From positions 31,057,589-31,121,588 of the forward strand of contig CANTUZ010000011.1 in the NCBI GenBank assembly GCA_947846985.1: a stretch of DNA of 64,000 bases, written 5' to 3'. A program made the translations under genes and the position numbers. Positions 23,477 through 36,574 of the stretch are shown here, piece by piece. The stretch is from Fratercula arctica (taxonomy: Eukaryota > Chordata > Aves > Charadriiformes > Alcidae). Under the pieces are notes generated by a model that saw only the letters and a list, made by a program, of their open reading frames with translations, made no database searches and was not told the DNA's origin. Each line of letters begins with the position of its first letter. The first letter of the stretch is position 1.

Positions 23477-26400
23477 ATGGGGGCCGTGACCGACGGTGAG
23501 ACCTCCCTCCTTCCTTCCTTCCTTCCTCCCTCCCTCCCCGCGCCCGCCGCCCCGCTCCGCGACCCCCTGCCCGGCCCGGCTCCCCTCAGCGCCGGGCTCG
23601 CCTCGCCTCCCGCCCCTGCTCTCCGGGGAAGAGCTCCCTGTGCCTCGGCCTCAGGCCTCCCTCCGAGCCCGACCCCCGGCCTCTCACCCCGCAGACGGGC
23701 CTCCATCCTGGCCCCGACCCCGCAGCCCCGCTCCCGGGCCCGTCGTGCCGGGGCACGTCCGGGCCTTGGGCGCCCCCAGGCCTTTCCGCCCGGGCCCCAG
23801 GGTCCCTTAGCCTTGGGGCCGCCTCCTTTTTAACGGATCCTCCCGGTTCAGCCCCGGGAATGGCTCCCTGAAAGCCTGGGGTGCGACCCGCGCTCGGCCC
23901 TGGGATGCGGCTGCCATTAAACGTGAGTTTTTCCCTCAGATGAAGTTATCCGCAAGCGACTTCTGATCGATGGCGATGGTGCTGGTGACGACAGGCGGAT
24001 CAATTTGTTGGTGAAGAGTTTCGTTAAGTGGTGTAATTCCGGATCTCAAGAGGAAGGGTATTTGTTTTCTGTTTTGGTTTTTTTTTTTTTTTTTTTTTTA
24101 CTCTTGGAACTGATTAGCTTGCATTTCAGTGGAAAACTGGGCTTGATCTGTTTTGAAACAACTCGTGTTAAAACTTATACATCTGCTTTTCAGTAGGGCT
24201 CTGTGGCGTTTCCAGCACAAACGCCGAGCACTGGGGTTGGAGATGAGGACTACAGAGAGATTGAGGACTAGATGAGGACTACAGAGGGGTCAGAAATTAC
24301 TGAAGGCTGCAGGCTGAAATCCGCCCGCGCCACTCGAGTGCCCTCAGGATTGTCGTGCCACTACGTGATCCCTCCAGGAGTCCCGCTATTATAACAGGAT
24401 CACGACTCAAATATTTTAGTTGGCAGTTCTGCGTTTGTTCTGTTAGGGAAGGGTAATACTGCAGGTATTTCTGCTCCTGTGGTTCTGTTTCTCTTTTTTT
24501 TTTTTTTTTTAAAAAACAGGCTAAAATAGTAAGGGATGAGCAACGGCATGGTGTTCTGCTGTGGCGTGCTGGATATAAATTCCCAGAGGACACAGTAGCA
24601 CTGCAGTATTAAAATATGAATCTCAGTGATCACAGAGCCAGCCCTAGCTGGGAAGTTTATAAGCCCTGGACCAATCTGCCCAGTGCTTCAATACTCACTT
24701 TGCACCTTTAAGGGCATGATAGAATTAATGGGTGCAATGTTTCTAACTGCGCTTTCAAAAAATCATACATTGAATCTTTGAAATATTTTGTTTCTTTAAT
24801 AATTGTTATTTAACTGTTCCTTATGCTGCATGAGGCTTTGTTTTCTTGTTTTGTAAAGGTAGGGGGTATTTTTATGCTGCTTAGGAATAAATATCATGTC
24901 TCTTTGCAGTTACAGCCAGTACCAACGAATGCTGAGTACTTTATCGCAGTGTGAATTTTCAATGGGAAAAACTCTTCTGGTGTATGATATGAACCTCAGA
25001 GAAATGGAAAATTATGAAAAGATCTATAAGGATATAGGTAAAGATGAGAAAATATTACTGTTTTCTGTTTGACAATTTCTCTTATGAACAAGCTTGAGCC
25101 AGTTCTGGTGAACATAATATATACACACGATGAGTGGTTTCTTGTTTTTCTCTTTTTAATAGATAGCACTCATACAGATGCTGTAAGCATCTTAGCGGTA
25201 TATAAAACACATGCAAATAAAAGCTTTTTTAACCTATTGAAGTTGATGGAGCTAGCAGGCCACCATGTCACAAACAGCTCTTTATTTATAGTTTATCAGA
25301 GTGGCTTGTTTACATGTATTGTTAGATTTCAGTATAACTCTGTATATCTCTTCTCTGTTTTTTTAAAGAAAATAGTATAGCTGCAGCACATGAGAAGATT
25401 TCTGAATGTAAAAAGCAAATCCTGCAAGCAAAAAGGATTCGAAAAAATCGCCAGGGTAAGGAGCAATATCTGCATTTACACTGGTCAGTTTCGTTATTTT
25501 GTTATCTTTTAAAATACATTGTATCAGAAAATAGATTCCAAATGTTTGAAAGTACAAGGGAAATACACTGGCATCGCGAATATTATATTGTATTTAGTTT
25601 GGTGGGTTCCACACCCACTACTGAAAGTTTTTGGTGGATGAGGCAGGCAGGATTCAACCAGTAGATCTTAATGACACACATCAGGAAAACCTAAAACAGT
25701 AGTTCAGAGAGATGTTTTCAGGCCAAAGAAAAAAAACCCAAAGGATCCTATCACAGTTGTGACTTGAGAAGAACTAAAGCAAGTTATTAATGGCAAGACA
25801 AGAGTTGAATAGACTTACACCCAGCACTGCAGATTATGCAAGTGTATTCCTTCAACTCTTAAGTGAAGGTAATGTTCTGGCATGCAGAGACAGTGGTGCC
25901 AGTTACACACCCGACAACCAATCTGTCCTTACTGAATACCTGTTATAAGAGGTGTATTTTTTTCCCTACTCTTAAGAGTATGTGCTGATAATTTCAATTG
26001 AAACTTAAAGCATTTGCCTGTAATACTGTCTTATCAAAACATTAGCAATTGAGGAAAAGCAATAATTTGTTTTTTCTTGATAAATGAAATGCAAAAAGAA
26101 AACGTTTAAAGGTATAACAGATAAAAGGTTTTAAATACAACTGTTTGATCAATTTCATGGATAATTTTAGACTCAAGTGGAAATTAAATGTAGATTTCTT
26201 GTGTCTTCACAAACATAGGTCTGAAGTGTTTGCTTTTTGATATGTTTTGTCCTGAGCCTGCAGCACAGATTTTTTTTCCATGTCAACGAGGTAGTTGGTA
26301 TATATACAATCTTACTACCAGGAAATGGGTATGCTAGTTGCCTATATAACCATAATATTGTTCTTAATGTGTAATACAGTTTAAAAAAAAATCCTGTTGC

Positions 26401-29400
26401 TTCTCATGCAGCTTTTTGTACTTTTTTTCTAAAAATCTTAAATGTTTATGTGTAACATTTTATCAGCACCATTTTCTGTACATATACATTAGATTGTATC
26501 TAAAACCAATGCTTATGAATCATACACAAAAGGCCAAATGTGCAGCAGTGCAGAGCTATCTAAAGGTTGCGTTTTCTGGCCTCATCCTTTACGAATCACT
26601 AGCACTAGGCAAGCTTGAGTAGATAACATCCTACAATCTTATCTGAAGTTTATTTAAAATCTCTTTCAATGTAATCATCTACTTTGAAATGTTATAGCAT
26701 GGTATAAATCATACACATTTTTATATATGGATATTTGCATGTACTTTTTTATATATATAAGGTGTTATGCACAAATTTCAAAAACATTAAAACAGTTTTT
26801 CAAGAAGGAGAAAGAATCTGTACCATTCTACGGTACCTGACTTTTGGATTTTGCATAAATACTTTCATAATTATTTAGACTATTTAAATTTCTTTCAGAA
26901 TATGATGCATTGGCCAAAGTCATACAACACCATCCAGACAGACATGAAACGCTGAAGTAAGTATGAGACTACATTAATTTATAATAAGCCAGGAAGCTGG
27001 AATTCACCAGATCTGACATCTCCTTGGTTTAAGTTTGACCTCTGCTCACTTTCATGTAATTTCTTTTGACACAAGAAAAACTTGGGTTTCATTTTAAAAT
27101 TGTACTCTTATCAGCTTTCTTTAATTAATCTCCATCTGTATGGGTTCAGAAGCATTGCTAATCGTTTTGTATTTGAAATATTTCCATTGTTAGGGTGAAT
27201 AAGTGAACTCGGATATAAACACACACCTAATGTCAGTTTACCAGGAATGAGTTTCTTGGAAAAGAGAGATAGTGGGGAACTGCTATAAAGTGTGCCAGCA
27301 AGGGATTCAGCAGTCACACAAAATACATAACACACAAGCAAGTTAAGGTAGCAGGAGAGAAGGCTTTTAGGGTTTTTTTGTGTGTTTTCCTTGTGGTAGT
27401 TGTTCCTGCATGCCCAGTTATAAATTACTACGTTGAGTACCACAGTATAACCTGTCCTGGCATGCAGGTTAGACCTGCCTGTTGTCCAACTCATCTTGCA
27501 TGGAACTTACAGTATTGTTTGTGTCACTGTTGGATGTGGATTACTATCTGTGCTTTTGGGTCAGTTTGGGCAATTGTGGGGAGATAATATTTTCAACTCC
27601 TATCAAGCCACAGAAACATTCCAGGACTCATTGCATCTATGAGTTTGTTCTTCTTAACCCAATTAAAGATGTAGTGTGGGGTTACTGTTCTCATTGAAGC
27701 ACAGCTTACACTTACCCTGTTGCCCACTTTAAGTGAAATTGCAAAGAGAGGCCGTCTTTTCACATTCCATGGTCTTTTATAGCAAAAGGGAGATTTTGGG
27801 TTATATTATTACCCTACTAATAGCATTTTTGTAGCAATAAGCCACTGAGAATATTTCACGTTTTTTTTCTTGTATGTTGTTTTTTTGTGCCTTGATTTCA
27901 TTACCACAACTTTGATTATTACAAGCAACTCTCATGAGGCTTGACTACTTCTTACTTCATTAGTCAGTATGTGCCATTTATCAAGTGAGGCTTCATAATA
28001 GACAATTACCAAAAGTGAAGTTTTTCAGATAAGTCAATTGATGAAGAATGGAAACAACTAAATGATAACACTTTTTCTCTTAGAGGATGCCAGGTTGTTC
28101 AGGTTTGGAGGGATTGTTCTAATTTTGCTTAACACATCCAAGCATAAGTTTCTTGAGCAAAGATAGAAATGGTGGTAAGTTACAGCTAGTAGATTTGGCA
28201 TTTTGTCTTTCCTTAAACAATTTTATATTACAGTTGGAAATACAAGTGTGTTCATCCACTGGAAGAATGGCTACAGTGTATGCCCTTTTGTCCTTACTCC
28301 ATTGTATCTGTAGTCAAAGACACAGATTTGAACTATAGCAGAGTGCGATCCCCCATTTTACAGATGGGGAAATAGGACGTAGTAACAGAACGGAACATTT
28401 TTAAAAGGAGCTTGGTCCATAGGTATTTTAGCTTTAACTGACCTCTCCAAGAGAACAGACTTTAAATATAGGAACTAGATGAAGTTTTCATCCAATGTTT
28501 TAATTACAATGCTTCCTTTCTCTCCAGTTTGAGTAAAGTATACAGAAAATCCGTACTATGAGCCAAGGACCGCCCTTAAATAAGAATGGAGGAAGCCTCA
28601 CTAACAATGTCACACTTTTCATGGAACTCTTAATAACTAAAAACACTTGAGAAAACCTCTTGTGAGGAGAAATGTCATGGTTTATTGCAAGAGTTACATT
28701 TACAACTTTTGCAGGTCATGTGGCACAATAGGACAAAGTTCAGAAAAATACTTTATGCTTTTAAGTTACTGTTTCTTAGAACAACTAGTCATATAGCACA
28801 AAAGAAGAGAAGCTGTTATCAGCTTAGTCACAAGTAATGCACAGGAGCCAATTCAGGAAATGACAGGAGCTGAACTACTAAATGGCAGTGCCCACAGTGT
28901 AATTAGATGCAGTATCAGAAGAACTGCTAAAAGGACAAGAAATGTCACTGAGTCCTAGAAAAGGAGATACAAAAATGAGAAGGCTAGGCAAAGATTCTCT
29001 GGAGCGGAAAGTAAAAGTAGTAAAATTCCAGATGTAGCTTGGATGTTACTAGAAAAAAAATTGTGTGTCTTCTCTCAGCGTACTTATACCTGACAGCACG
29101 GTATAAATAGCAAGATTTGTCCTAATATAAGTCTTTCAGTAACTAAAACCCAAATACTAGAGAAATCGCTGTAAGACCCTATAAGCTGTTAGCCTGTTTC
29201 CGTTATAGGAGGGATAGTGTCACACCCAGCCCTCTTCCAGGCATTCCCTTCAAGGTACCAAGCATACTGTCTCAAAAATAGACAACACCCTCAAGTAGCA
29301 CTAAAACAGACCTTTTTCCCAGCCATCATGAGTTACGTAGGACTGGAGGCCTTTTTGTGGTTCCGTGCCCAGACTAGTTGCAGCAGCTGTCAGTGCTTCA

Positions 29401-32044
29401 GGGGAAAAAAAACCCACCTATTCCCTTGCTGACCCCTGTATGGCTCTGCCTGCTAATTAATCGGGGATGGTCAGCCTCAGTCCACTTCACCTTGAAAGAA
29501 ACAGATTATTCTTATTACATGGAGCATAAATTATGGTAGTCATTGGAGGAAAAATAGAAGGGCCATACTGGAGGTTTGAGTGTAAGACTTGATGGCCTAT
29601 CCTCATTTGAAAGCTAGTGTACATTATGGTATCTGTTACTCTTTGCCCTACCTCAAAAAGGGTTGTGGTTATCCATGGTGGGTCCAAGTAAGAACACAAA
29701 TCAAACAAATGCTTGCAGAAAAATCCTGAAGAGGTGCTGAAAGATTATATATTTCAAAAGGATACGAATAATAACAAAGATTATAGGTGTTGCATATTTC
29801 CTTTATCTCTTAATGCCAGAGGCTATCAATTAAAGTAAAAATGGCATTTGAGAAGAAAATGAGTATTTTTATGAATCACAGTGCTAAATTCTGTGTGCTG
29901 GGGCATAAGCTATATCATGTAGTTTCATCAAAAACATGTATTATTCTACATATGCCTACAGTAAAATCTACATGTTATCCAGTACTCTGCCTGGTCAGGC
30001 CATTGTCAGAGATAAGGTACTTGACTGTTTGGTCAACTGTTGTGTCTGGGAATCGTTGTGTTTGTATGTTGGGTGTGTAGGTTTATCAAATATGTTCTCT
30101 ATGGTGATGCTTAATCTACTCATGTCAACATAAAGAAATCTGTGAAGTAGTGAAGCCTGTGAAAATGCCATGGGTGTTTAATATAACCTAGTTCTTTAAC
30201 TTTAATTGTACAGTCAAGCAAATAACATGTTTATGGCAGGACTGAATTGTTACAGTCCCAGTGCCCAGCGTACAACTGTATTCAAGCTTGGAGACCTTGT
30301 TCTGTAAAAGTCCTGAAATTACAAGTTTGACATGATAGTTTAATATTTATGTCTCTGTCATTTCATTTGTTATGCTTTTTTTACCTATGCTGTTTATTTA
30401 ATTGTTCTTTTTCCTCCACTTAGTTCAAATCTATTTTTCAAGAATTTTACAGAACTTTTTAAAAATACTATGACGATTTCTTTTCAGACAGCTAGAAGCT
30501 TTGGGAAAAGAACTGCAACATCTTTCTCACATTAAAGAAAATGTTGAGGATAAGGTAAGTTTTTCACAGAGATTGTTACATAATTATTTATTAGTAACAT
30601 AATTAATGGAGAATCTGCTATGGGTTTTTTGGCTGTATGTGCTCTCTGTTTGCTAATATATATATTTTTTCCTTCCAGTTGGAGCTGAGAAGAAAGCAGT
30701 TTCATGTTCTGCTGAGCACCATCCATGAGCTTCAGCAAACCCTGGAAAGTAAGTGGTGTTCTTAGGTAATATATAACTGGGTTGGGTTCCAGTGGATCAA
30801 AAGGAATCACAGCTTCCAGCAGTGGTCTGGCTTTGTGCAATTGAGGTTGGTGACCTCTTGCATCGGCAGCATTTTTTTTCACAGTAGTAGTCTAGAGCCT
30901 GAGACCGCTCAGAATTTTTGGATTCTACAAGCTAGCCTCCATGTAATTTCCTGAATAACTTCAGATTCATCTGTAGGCGACAGATGACTTTAAAATGTGG
31001 GGATGGAGAATAGCAATTTGAGCTTGTTTTTTTTTTTTTTAAACAGAAAAAGTATTTTTTACAGAAAAGTATTCTTGTGCATAATTTCCAAACTCATTTG
31101 TTTGGAATTCCAGTTTCAGTAGTTTTGAACATGTCACTGCCATCATGGTATCCTTTGAGGCTTTACTAAAAAGAAACTGGAATACAGGAAAGCTAAATGA
31201 CTTACTTTTCAGATAGCGAGTCTGTAATAGAGCAGGGGCTAAAACTGTCATACACGAGCTAAATTCAGGAATTTAGTCATACTCATCTTTTGTTATACAA
31301 ACACGTAATATTTTCAAATCAGTGCTTACTTTTCATGCTCCAATATGGATAATATTGTTCTAAATATTGCTGGATTTTTGCTGTGTCTTTCCAAGATGGA
31401 ATAATTGGTACAACCTTTGAACATGACCTGATTAACATACATAGATGGCTGTAAGAGCAGACTTTCATTCTCTTAAGGCCATCTAGATCTTCTTAAGCAG
31501 AATGAACTGTTAATCCTGGGTGCACTTTAGCAGAAGGTTATTGTTATTATATTGTTACTAACACATGCTTAAGTATTAGTCTCTGAAATACATTTTCACA
31601 TGAATGTATAGATTACCTTTCGGCTTCTAGAATTTTGTGAAGGAAGTAACATTTTAGTGGAAGGCACAGCTTCAGTTTGAAATAAACCACTAATAGGCAA
31701 AGAGAAGGCATGTAATTTGAAGCAATCCAGTAGTGTTTGCTTAAATTGATACTATAGGATTTACCCCATGTTTCCTGTAGTAACTGTTACAGATAACAGC
31801 CTTAAAAACTTTGAAAGATTTTTTTTTTTTTGTTTGAACATAACATTTTGTATAATGAGATACTCAACTACACAGTTAAGGCAATCAACATATAATATTT
31901 AAGTGGGACACAGTTCTGCAATACAGTCTGTAAATATAACCAAGCATGTTTGACTAATGGTAATATTGAATTTTAGATGATGAAAAACTTTCAGAAGCTG
32001 AAGAATCTCAAGAAACTCAGATGGAAACAGAGACCAAACAGTAG
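23477..32044 (+). CDS. THOC7: THO complex subunit 7 (eight coding exons)
   Basis: THOC7 is a small coiled-coil subunit of the nuclear THO complex, the core of TREX, which couples transcription and splicing to mRNA export. Coding exons are 23477-23495, 23940-24057, 24910-25037, 25369-25455, 26899-26956, 30488-30554, 30679-30748 and 31977-32044 (TAG at 32042). They sum to 615 nt, giving 204 residues, the usual vertebrate length. All junctions are GT-AG and all phases join. Recognisable pieces are MGAVTDDEVIRKRLL at the start, KWCNSGSQEEGYSQYQRML over exons 2-3, QAKRIRKNRQEYDALAKVIQ over exons 4-5 and LRRKQFHVLLSTIHELQQTL in exon 7. Residues from about 75 on are charged and heptad-like, as expected for the coiled coil that pairs with THOC5; the C-terminal tail is acidic. 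The start was chosen because it lies in a good Kozak context (GCCGCCATGG) and matches the family N-terminus. No frameshift or premature stop is seen, so the gene looks functional. Identification is from recalled family sequence, not a search. Confidence 0.97.
23502..23540 (+). repeat. Polypyrimidine (CCTT/CCTC) tract in THOC7 intron 1
   Basis: An uninterrupted C/T run made of CCTT and CCTC units begins six bases after the THOC7 exon 1 donor. It is a simple repeat likely to vary in length, and is the type of homopurine-homopyrimidine sequence that can form triplex DNA. Confidence 0.8.
24078..24099 (+). repeat. T22 run in THOC7 intron 2
   Basis: Uninterrupted run of 22 T starting 21 bases after the exon 2 donor. 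A second T17 run lies at 24494-24510 in the same intron. Either run could act as a decoy polypyrimidine tract, but no AG-flanked open exon follows. Confidence 0.9.
24241..24288 (+). repeat. 29-bp tandem duplication in THOC7 intron 2
   Basis: AGATGAGGACTACAGAG at 24241 is repeated at 24270, with TTGAGGACT between the copies, giving about 1.7 copies of a 29-base unit. It looks like a recent local duplication. Confidence 0.85.
28336..28395 (-). mobile_element. Possible MIR/L2-like remnant in THOC7 intron 5
   Basis: CCCCATTTTACAGATGGGGA is the hallmark block of MIR and L2 3' regions. The match is short, so it could be chance. Confidence 0.3.
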
Positions 32045-32360
32045 ATGAATACTGACTGGACCATTGAAGAAGGTCCGAGTGTCTTCACTTTGTGTTGAAA
32101 CCAACAGTAAGAAAGACAGAGCTGAAAAATAGTTTTCTACTGCTTCTGTGAATTTTTATACAAAAATACTTGTTTTGCTTATGCTGCGGGGGAAAGCAGT
32201 TGCAGATCTGTGCAGACAGGCTCTTTGCGTTAATCCACTAACTTTGTAATTTGTGACAAGAAATATATTTTGGTTATTTGGATGAAGCTTCTGCACAGTA
32301 CTTGTGAACTAAGGTGTTTGCCAAACATTGTCAATAAAAGATGTTTACAAAGAGTTTCCT
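32045..32360 (+). other. THOC7: THOC7 3' untranslated region
   Basis: After the TAG the last exon continues for about 310 bases to an AATAAA signal at 32333-32338, followed by a T/G-containing stretch that can serve as downstream element. The cleavage site is estimated at 32350-32360. A short 3' UTR is usual for this gene. No other good AATAAA precedes it in this exon. Confidence 0.8.
32333..32338 (+). terminator. THOC7 polyadenylation signal AATAAA
   Basis: Canonical hexamer about 290 bases after the THOC7 stop codon, at the expected place for the end of the transcript. Confidence 0.8.
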
Positions 32361-34240
32361 ATTTCTGGTAGGCATTGAGCCTAGTAGTAAGTGCTCCTTT
32401 ACTTACTTGACATTGGACTGAGCACAGTGCATTTGTGCGCGAGTCCCAGCTTCCATACCCTAGTCCGGATGGGACCAGAAACTGAACTAAGTAGGATCAT
32501 AATTTTTCAAAATAGCTGCCATTTTAGAACTTATCTGTGAATAGACTAGAATTTGCTAGTTTCATATAAAACAAATTAATCAGTGCATGTCACAGGGTGT
32601 AAAACAACAAAAATCATACTGTACTAGCTTTATTTTTTTCCTTAGGGTGCTGCAAAGAACTGCAGCGATCTGAACCTCAGTGTGCTGTGTTCTGTGCAAC
32701 CACATGAAAAGTTACATGTTTAAAAGTGCAATTTAAAAGCTTTGTTCTTGTAGAACCAGGAATCTAATCCTGATACCATTTATAATCTGCTTCTGGATTT
32801 TATCTGTCAATTGAGTATTATGAAATACATTATAGTTCCTGAAATAAATGGTAGAACCAACCCTTCCTTCCTCATGACAACAAACCAAAGCAGTAGAGCG
32901 GCAATCATAATGTTAAAGAATCTCAGATACTTTTAATATTAATAGGGGGAGTGGAATCTATCCACCTGGATCATTCTGCAGTCCGAGCAGTCTATTGGGA
33001 GGTAGGAAATCCAGGTTTCAACCTTCCCAACAAGAGAAGAGAACTGAGTATGCTCTAGGCTTTTGTAAGGCAGGGAGGAAGGAACAAGGGGCAGTAGTAG
33101 GTCATGTCACTACCTGTTAGCCATGCTCTAAAAACACCTGTTAAATCAAGCCTTCCAGTGGTTTGTGTAAAGCAACACATTTTGGATCTCGCTCAGATTG
33201 AGTCGTAAGTGTATACGGTTGAAGTAAAATAATGATGTTATACAGAATAGAGCTGCTACCTCAAACTAGGTGACAGCTGAGGGGGATTTCCAGGATTGTG
33301 ACTTCTATAGTCTAAATGCCATATAATTCCTGCTCTCGGTGGCTGTGGATCTCTGTACGTTGGGCTGAACAGACATATCTCAGCTTGTTTTGCTCACATT
33401 GAAAGTTTGCTAAAGCCAAGCCAGCTGAACGAGAAGTCATACAACTTCAGTAGCTCAGTGCAGCCCTGGACTAATAAGCTGTCAAAAGTCTTCTAGTTCA
33501 CAGCTGGTCAACTCAGAACACAGGGGAAGCTCAGGTTTGCCTGGTAGGGCCTGTGTAGGCACGCAGTGCTGCTGGTGCGCTACAAATTTTGCAGATGGGG
33601 GGGAGGTGGTAAGCAAACAAAAGGGATTTAATATGACAAATACACTGTCAAAATGTATTTACAGTTCTGTGTTTTTTCCCCTCCTAACAACAGTGAATAG
33701 TAAAATATTTTGTAAAGCAGCGATACTAAATTATTGCCAAATCAGGGAGGAGTCACTTTCATGAATGTATGAATTATGAAGATCATAAATGACAAAGTCT
33801 CAATACTCTTTTAAAGCTTATTAACATTTTTTGTACTGGAAAGGCCTTCCATGAGCTACATGGATTGTATTTTGGTACAGAGGTAGATGACATTTACCAG
33901 CTAAAAATGGTCTCTGTAACAGCATTGTTAGGAAAACGTCACATTTTTCCATTCATTGTTTTACACAGCTTTTTGGAAATTGCTTGGATCGCTCAAGTAT
34001 CTTATCTCAGAACTTGCACTGCTCTGTATAGACCCTGACCAGAAACATGCTAGGCTACAAGTCTGTTCCCTCTGCTAAGGAATACATACGCAGAAACAAA
34101 AGTATGGTAGAGAAGCAATAGAAACACACAGCAAAGTAAGGAGTATGTTCTAGCTTGAGTAACAGTGACGCAGTCTTGAAAAGCAATTACTGCCCTAGAG
34201 AACCAAGTTGCCCTAGCGCAATGTGGCAGCAAGAGGGCGA
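32361..34240. other. Intergenic sequence downstream of THOC7
   Basis: No coding exon is recognised on either strand and no clear repeat is present. Confidence 0.5.
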
Positions 34241-34686
34241 TCATAGAATCATAGAACCATAGGGTTGGAAGGGACCTCTGGAGATCATCTAGTCCAACCC
34301 CCCTGCCAGAGCAGGGTCACCTAGAGCAGGTTACACAGGAACACGTCCAGGCGGGTTTTGAATGTCTCCAGAGATGGAGACTCCACCACCTCTCTGGGCA
34401 GCCTGTTCCAGTGCTCTGCCACCCTCAGGGTAAAGAAGTTCCTCCTCATGTTTAGGTGGAACTTCTTGTGCTCAAGTTTGTGCCCATTGCCTCTTGTCCT
34501 GTCCCCGGGCACTACTGAAAAGAGCCTGGTCCCATCCTCCTGACACCACCCTTTAAGTATTTATAAGTGTTGATAAGATCCCCCCTCAGCCGTCTTTTTT
34601 CCAGACTGAAGAGACCCAAATCCCTCAGCCTTTCCTCATAAGAGAGGTGTTCCAGTCCCCTAATCATCTTGGTAGCCCTCTGCTAC
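34241..34686 (-). mobile_element. CR1 LINE, 5'-truncated, with 3' repeat
   Basis: A clean reverse-oriented CR1 3' end. It begins at the repeat ATAGAATCATAGAACCATAG, then GGTTGGAAGGGACCTCTGGA and TCATCTAGTCCAACCCCC, and runs to TGGTAGCCCTCTGCTAC. It is less diverged than most other copies in the window, so it is a younger insertion. The open frame at 34321-34512 on the minus strand is the last part of CR1 ORF2 and is not a host gene. No clear target-site duplication was found. Confidence 0.92.
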
Positions 34687-36574
34687 GGTGATGTCACCGT
34701 ACTGCCTTGGAGAGCAAGCCCCCAAAAAGGCGACAAATTCATTGCAAATCCAGCCTCAGTGGGACATCCGAAATCTCTGCTCTGTTTTTCCTCCAACCTC
34801 TTGGAACATTAGATTTGTACCAAGAGAGAAACAAACCCAAATGAAACTCGAATACCAGGCAACGTTTAACCTGCTCTGTTATTAATCCTGAAGTTCTAAA
34901 TTCAAATCTGCTCTGCTTATGTTGGAAATAGATACTTGTATTCCCTTTATTCTTCTGTTGAAGTTTTATTTGTGTCCTATTTCCAAGGCACACATGATAG
35001 TCACTGTTTCATCCCCGCTCGGAAGGCTGTCCTGCTATGATGCTGCTTACCTGCACAAAGACTTATGAGACACAAATTATTAATTATTTTAGCTACTTGT
35101 CGTATAAGTTTTCCAGCTGCCACAGCTGACTTTTACCATCCTTTCTCCTACTTCTTTACTGAAGTCTCAGGTGGTTCTCCGTTAAAAAAAAAAAAACTTA
35201 GAAAAAAGGAATTCAGAAATACAGGCAGGTACTGTTAGTTTTGCTCTGGGAACCTGTGATTTTTATTTTCTAGAATACGTGCATTAGGGAAATACTATAC
35301 TAGTGTATGAACCACTTAAATACAGATACACAACAGAACCCAGGGAAGCAAGTTAGCAACAGGGAAGCGCTCTACCTTTTCATGCTTCATCCTGATTGTC
35401 AAACGTGTTCTTGGGTTACCTCAGCCTTCATTTCCCAAGTCTATTTTAATAAGCATGATTATCTGTGTTGCAGAAGTCCCTAGAAGCGCTACCCGTAGCG
35501 CAGGGCCTGCCTGTTGCTAGGCGCTGTGCACAGGCGGAACAAAAAGGCTGTTCCTGCCCCCGTGTACCACGGCAGCTGGGAGGTAAAGCCAGGCTGGGAG
35601 CAGAGCGTCCTGAGTGGGGTGCACACCCCGGCCTGCTTGCAGACCCCCCGATGTTCACCCCAGCCTGGTGGCATTCAGTTGCCGGGGTGGGGTGGGCACA
35701 GCCTGGAGCGTGTGAGGCTGCTCAGTGACATGCTGAAGGCGCTCGGGGAATGGGACGCCAGGGCTGGGATCCAGCACGTTCCCGCCGACCCGGGCTCAAC
35801 ATCCTCATGTGGAGGAGCTTCCCAGGTATTCAAGAGTAATCCTAATGCCAGGGACACAATATGGTGTGGTCTTTGTCCAGGTTAGCGAGTCCTGGAGGGA
35901 AGGATGAGGGGCCTCTGTGCAGGGTGAAATGATGGAGGGCTTGTTTCACAGGAGGAGCTCCAGGTCTGTCCTCGCTAGAAGCAGAGCTGGTTGTGTTGGG
36001 CAGCCGCTGCTGGCCTTGCTGGCTGAATGGCAGGAGCTGATATCAACTGAGGAACCCACGAGGAAGGCATTCTGAAGCAAACTTGTTTTTCTACATCTGT
36101 TACGTCTGTGTTTCGTGTAGCTTTTGTGTGTGGCCACACGTTTGGATTACACAAACTACCCCAGCTCCCGGGCACGCCGGGTCTGCCGGCGGGGCGGTGT
36201 GCTGGCTTACGCCACCCGGGGGTTTGGCCCAGCACGTTCACCCACAGCTCCGAAACCCCCACCCGCAACGATTCACCGCTCGCAGGCCGGCTCCAGCCCC
36301 AGCAGCAGTTTGGCGCTATTTCCTTTACGCTAAAGGCACCAGATTCCCTCATTTCCATCGGCACAAAACTACCTGAAGAGGCTCCGCGCTCCGGCGTGTT
36401 TAACACACCGTCCTCCCCCCCGCCCCGCATCCCGGACACGGACCCCCCCCGGAGTCACGGACCCCGCCGTGTGACCGAGCTGGGGCGGGCGGCTCCCGGT
36501 CCGGCCGGCGGGGGGCAGCAGAGGCCGCGCGCCGCCGCCGGCCCCGTTCCCAGCGCGTCCCCGGCTGGAGCGAC
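34687..36574. other. Intergenic, GC-rich toward 36.1-36.6 kb
   Basis: GC content rises at 35.5-35.9 and again at 36.15-36.6 kb, with CpG and C runs (for example near 36410-36450). Overlapping long frames on both strands there reflect base composition. A block at 35505-35560 (GTTGCTAGGCGCTGTGCACA and on) resembles the L2/MIR 3' motif and may be an ancient repeat relic. A small unannotated CpG island is possible at 36.4-36.6 kb. Confidence 0.4.

Larger units (their letters stand above)
22690..23930. promoter_or_regulatory. CpG-island bidirectional promoter of THOC7
   Basis: GC content and CpG density rise sharply here compared with AT-rich DNA on both sides, and the island covers THOC7 exon 1. 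No TATA box is seen, as expected for a housekeeping CpG promoter. A minus-strand donor inside the island suggests divergent transcription. Long open frames on both strands across the island are a by-product of GC richness and are not called as genes. Confidence 0.85.

Noticed and set aside
22676..23833. Several long overlapping open frames on both strands (up to 240 codons) in the CpG island
   Set aside because: They are rich in Pro, Ala, Gly and Arg in every frame, as expected from GC-rich DNA with few stop codons. Only the six-codon THOC7 exon 1 is supported.
34321..34512. 63-codon minus-strand frame with [18 protein letters not shown]
   Set aside because: This is the C-terminal end of CR1 ORF2, not a host gene.
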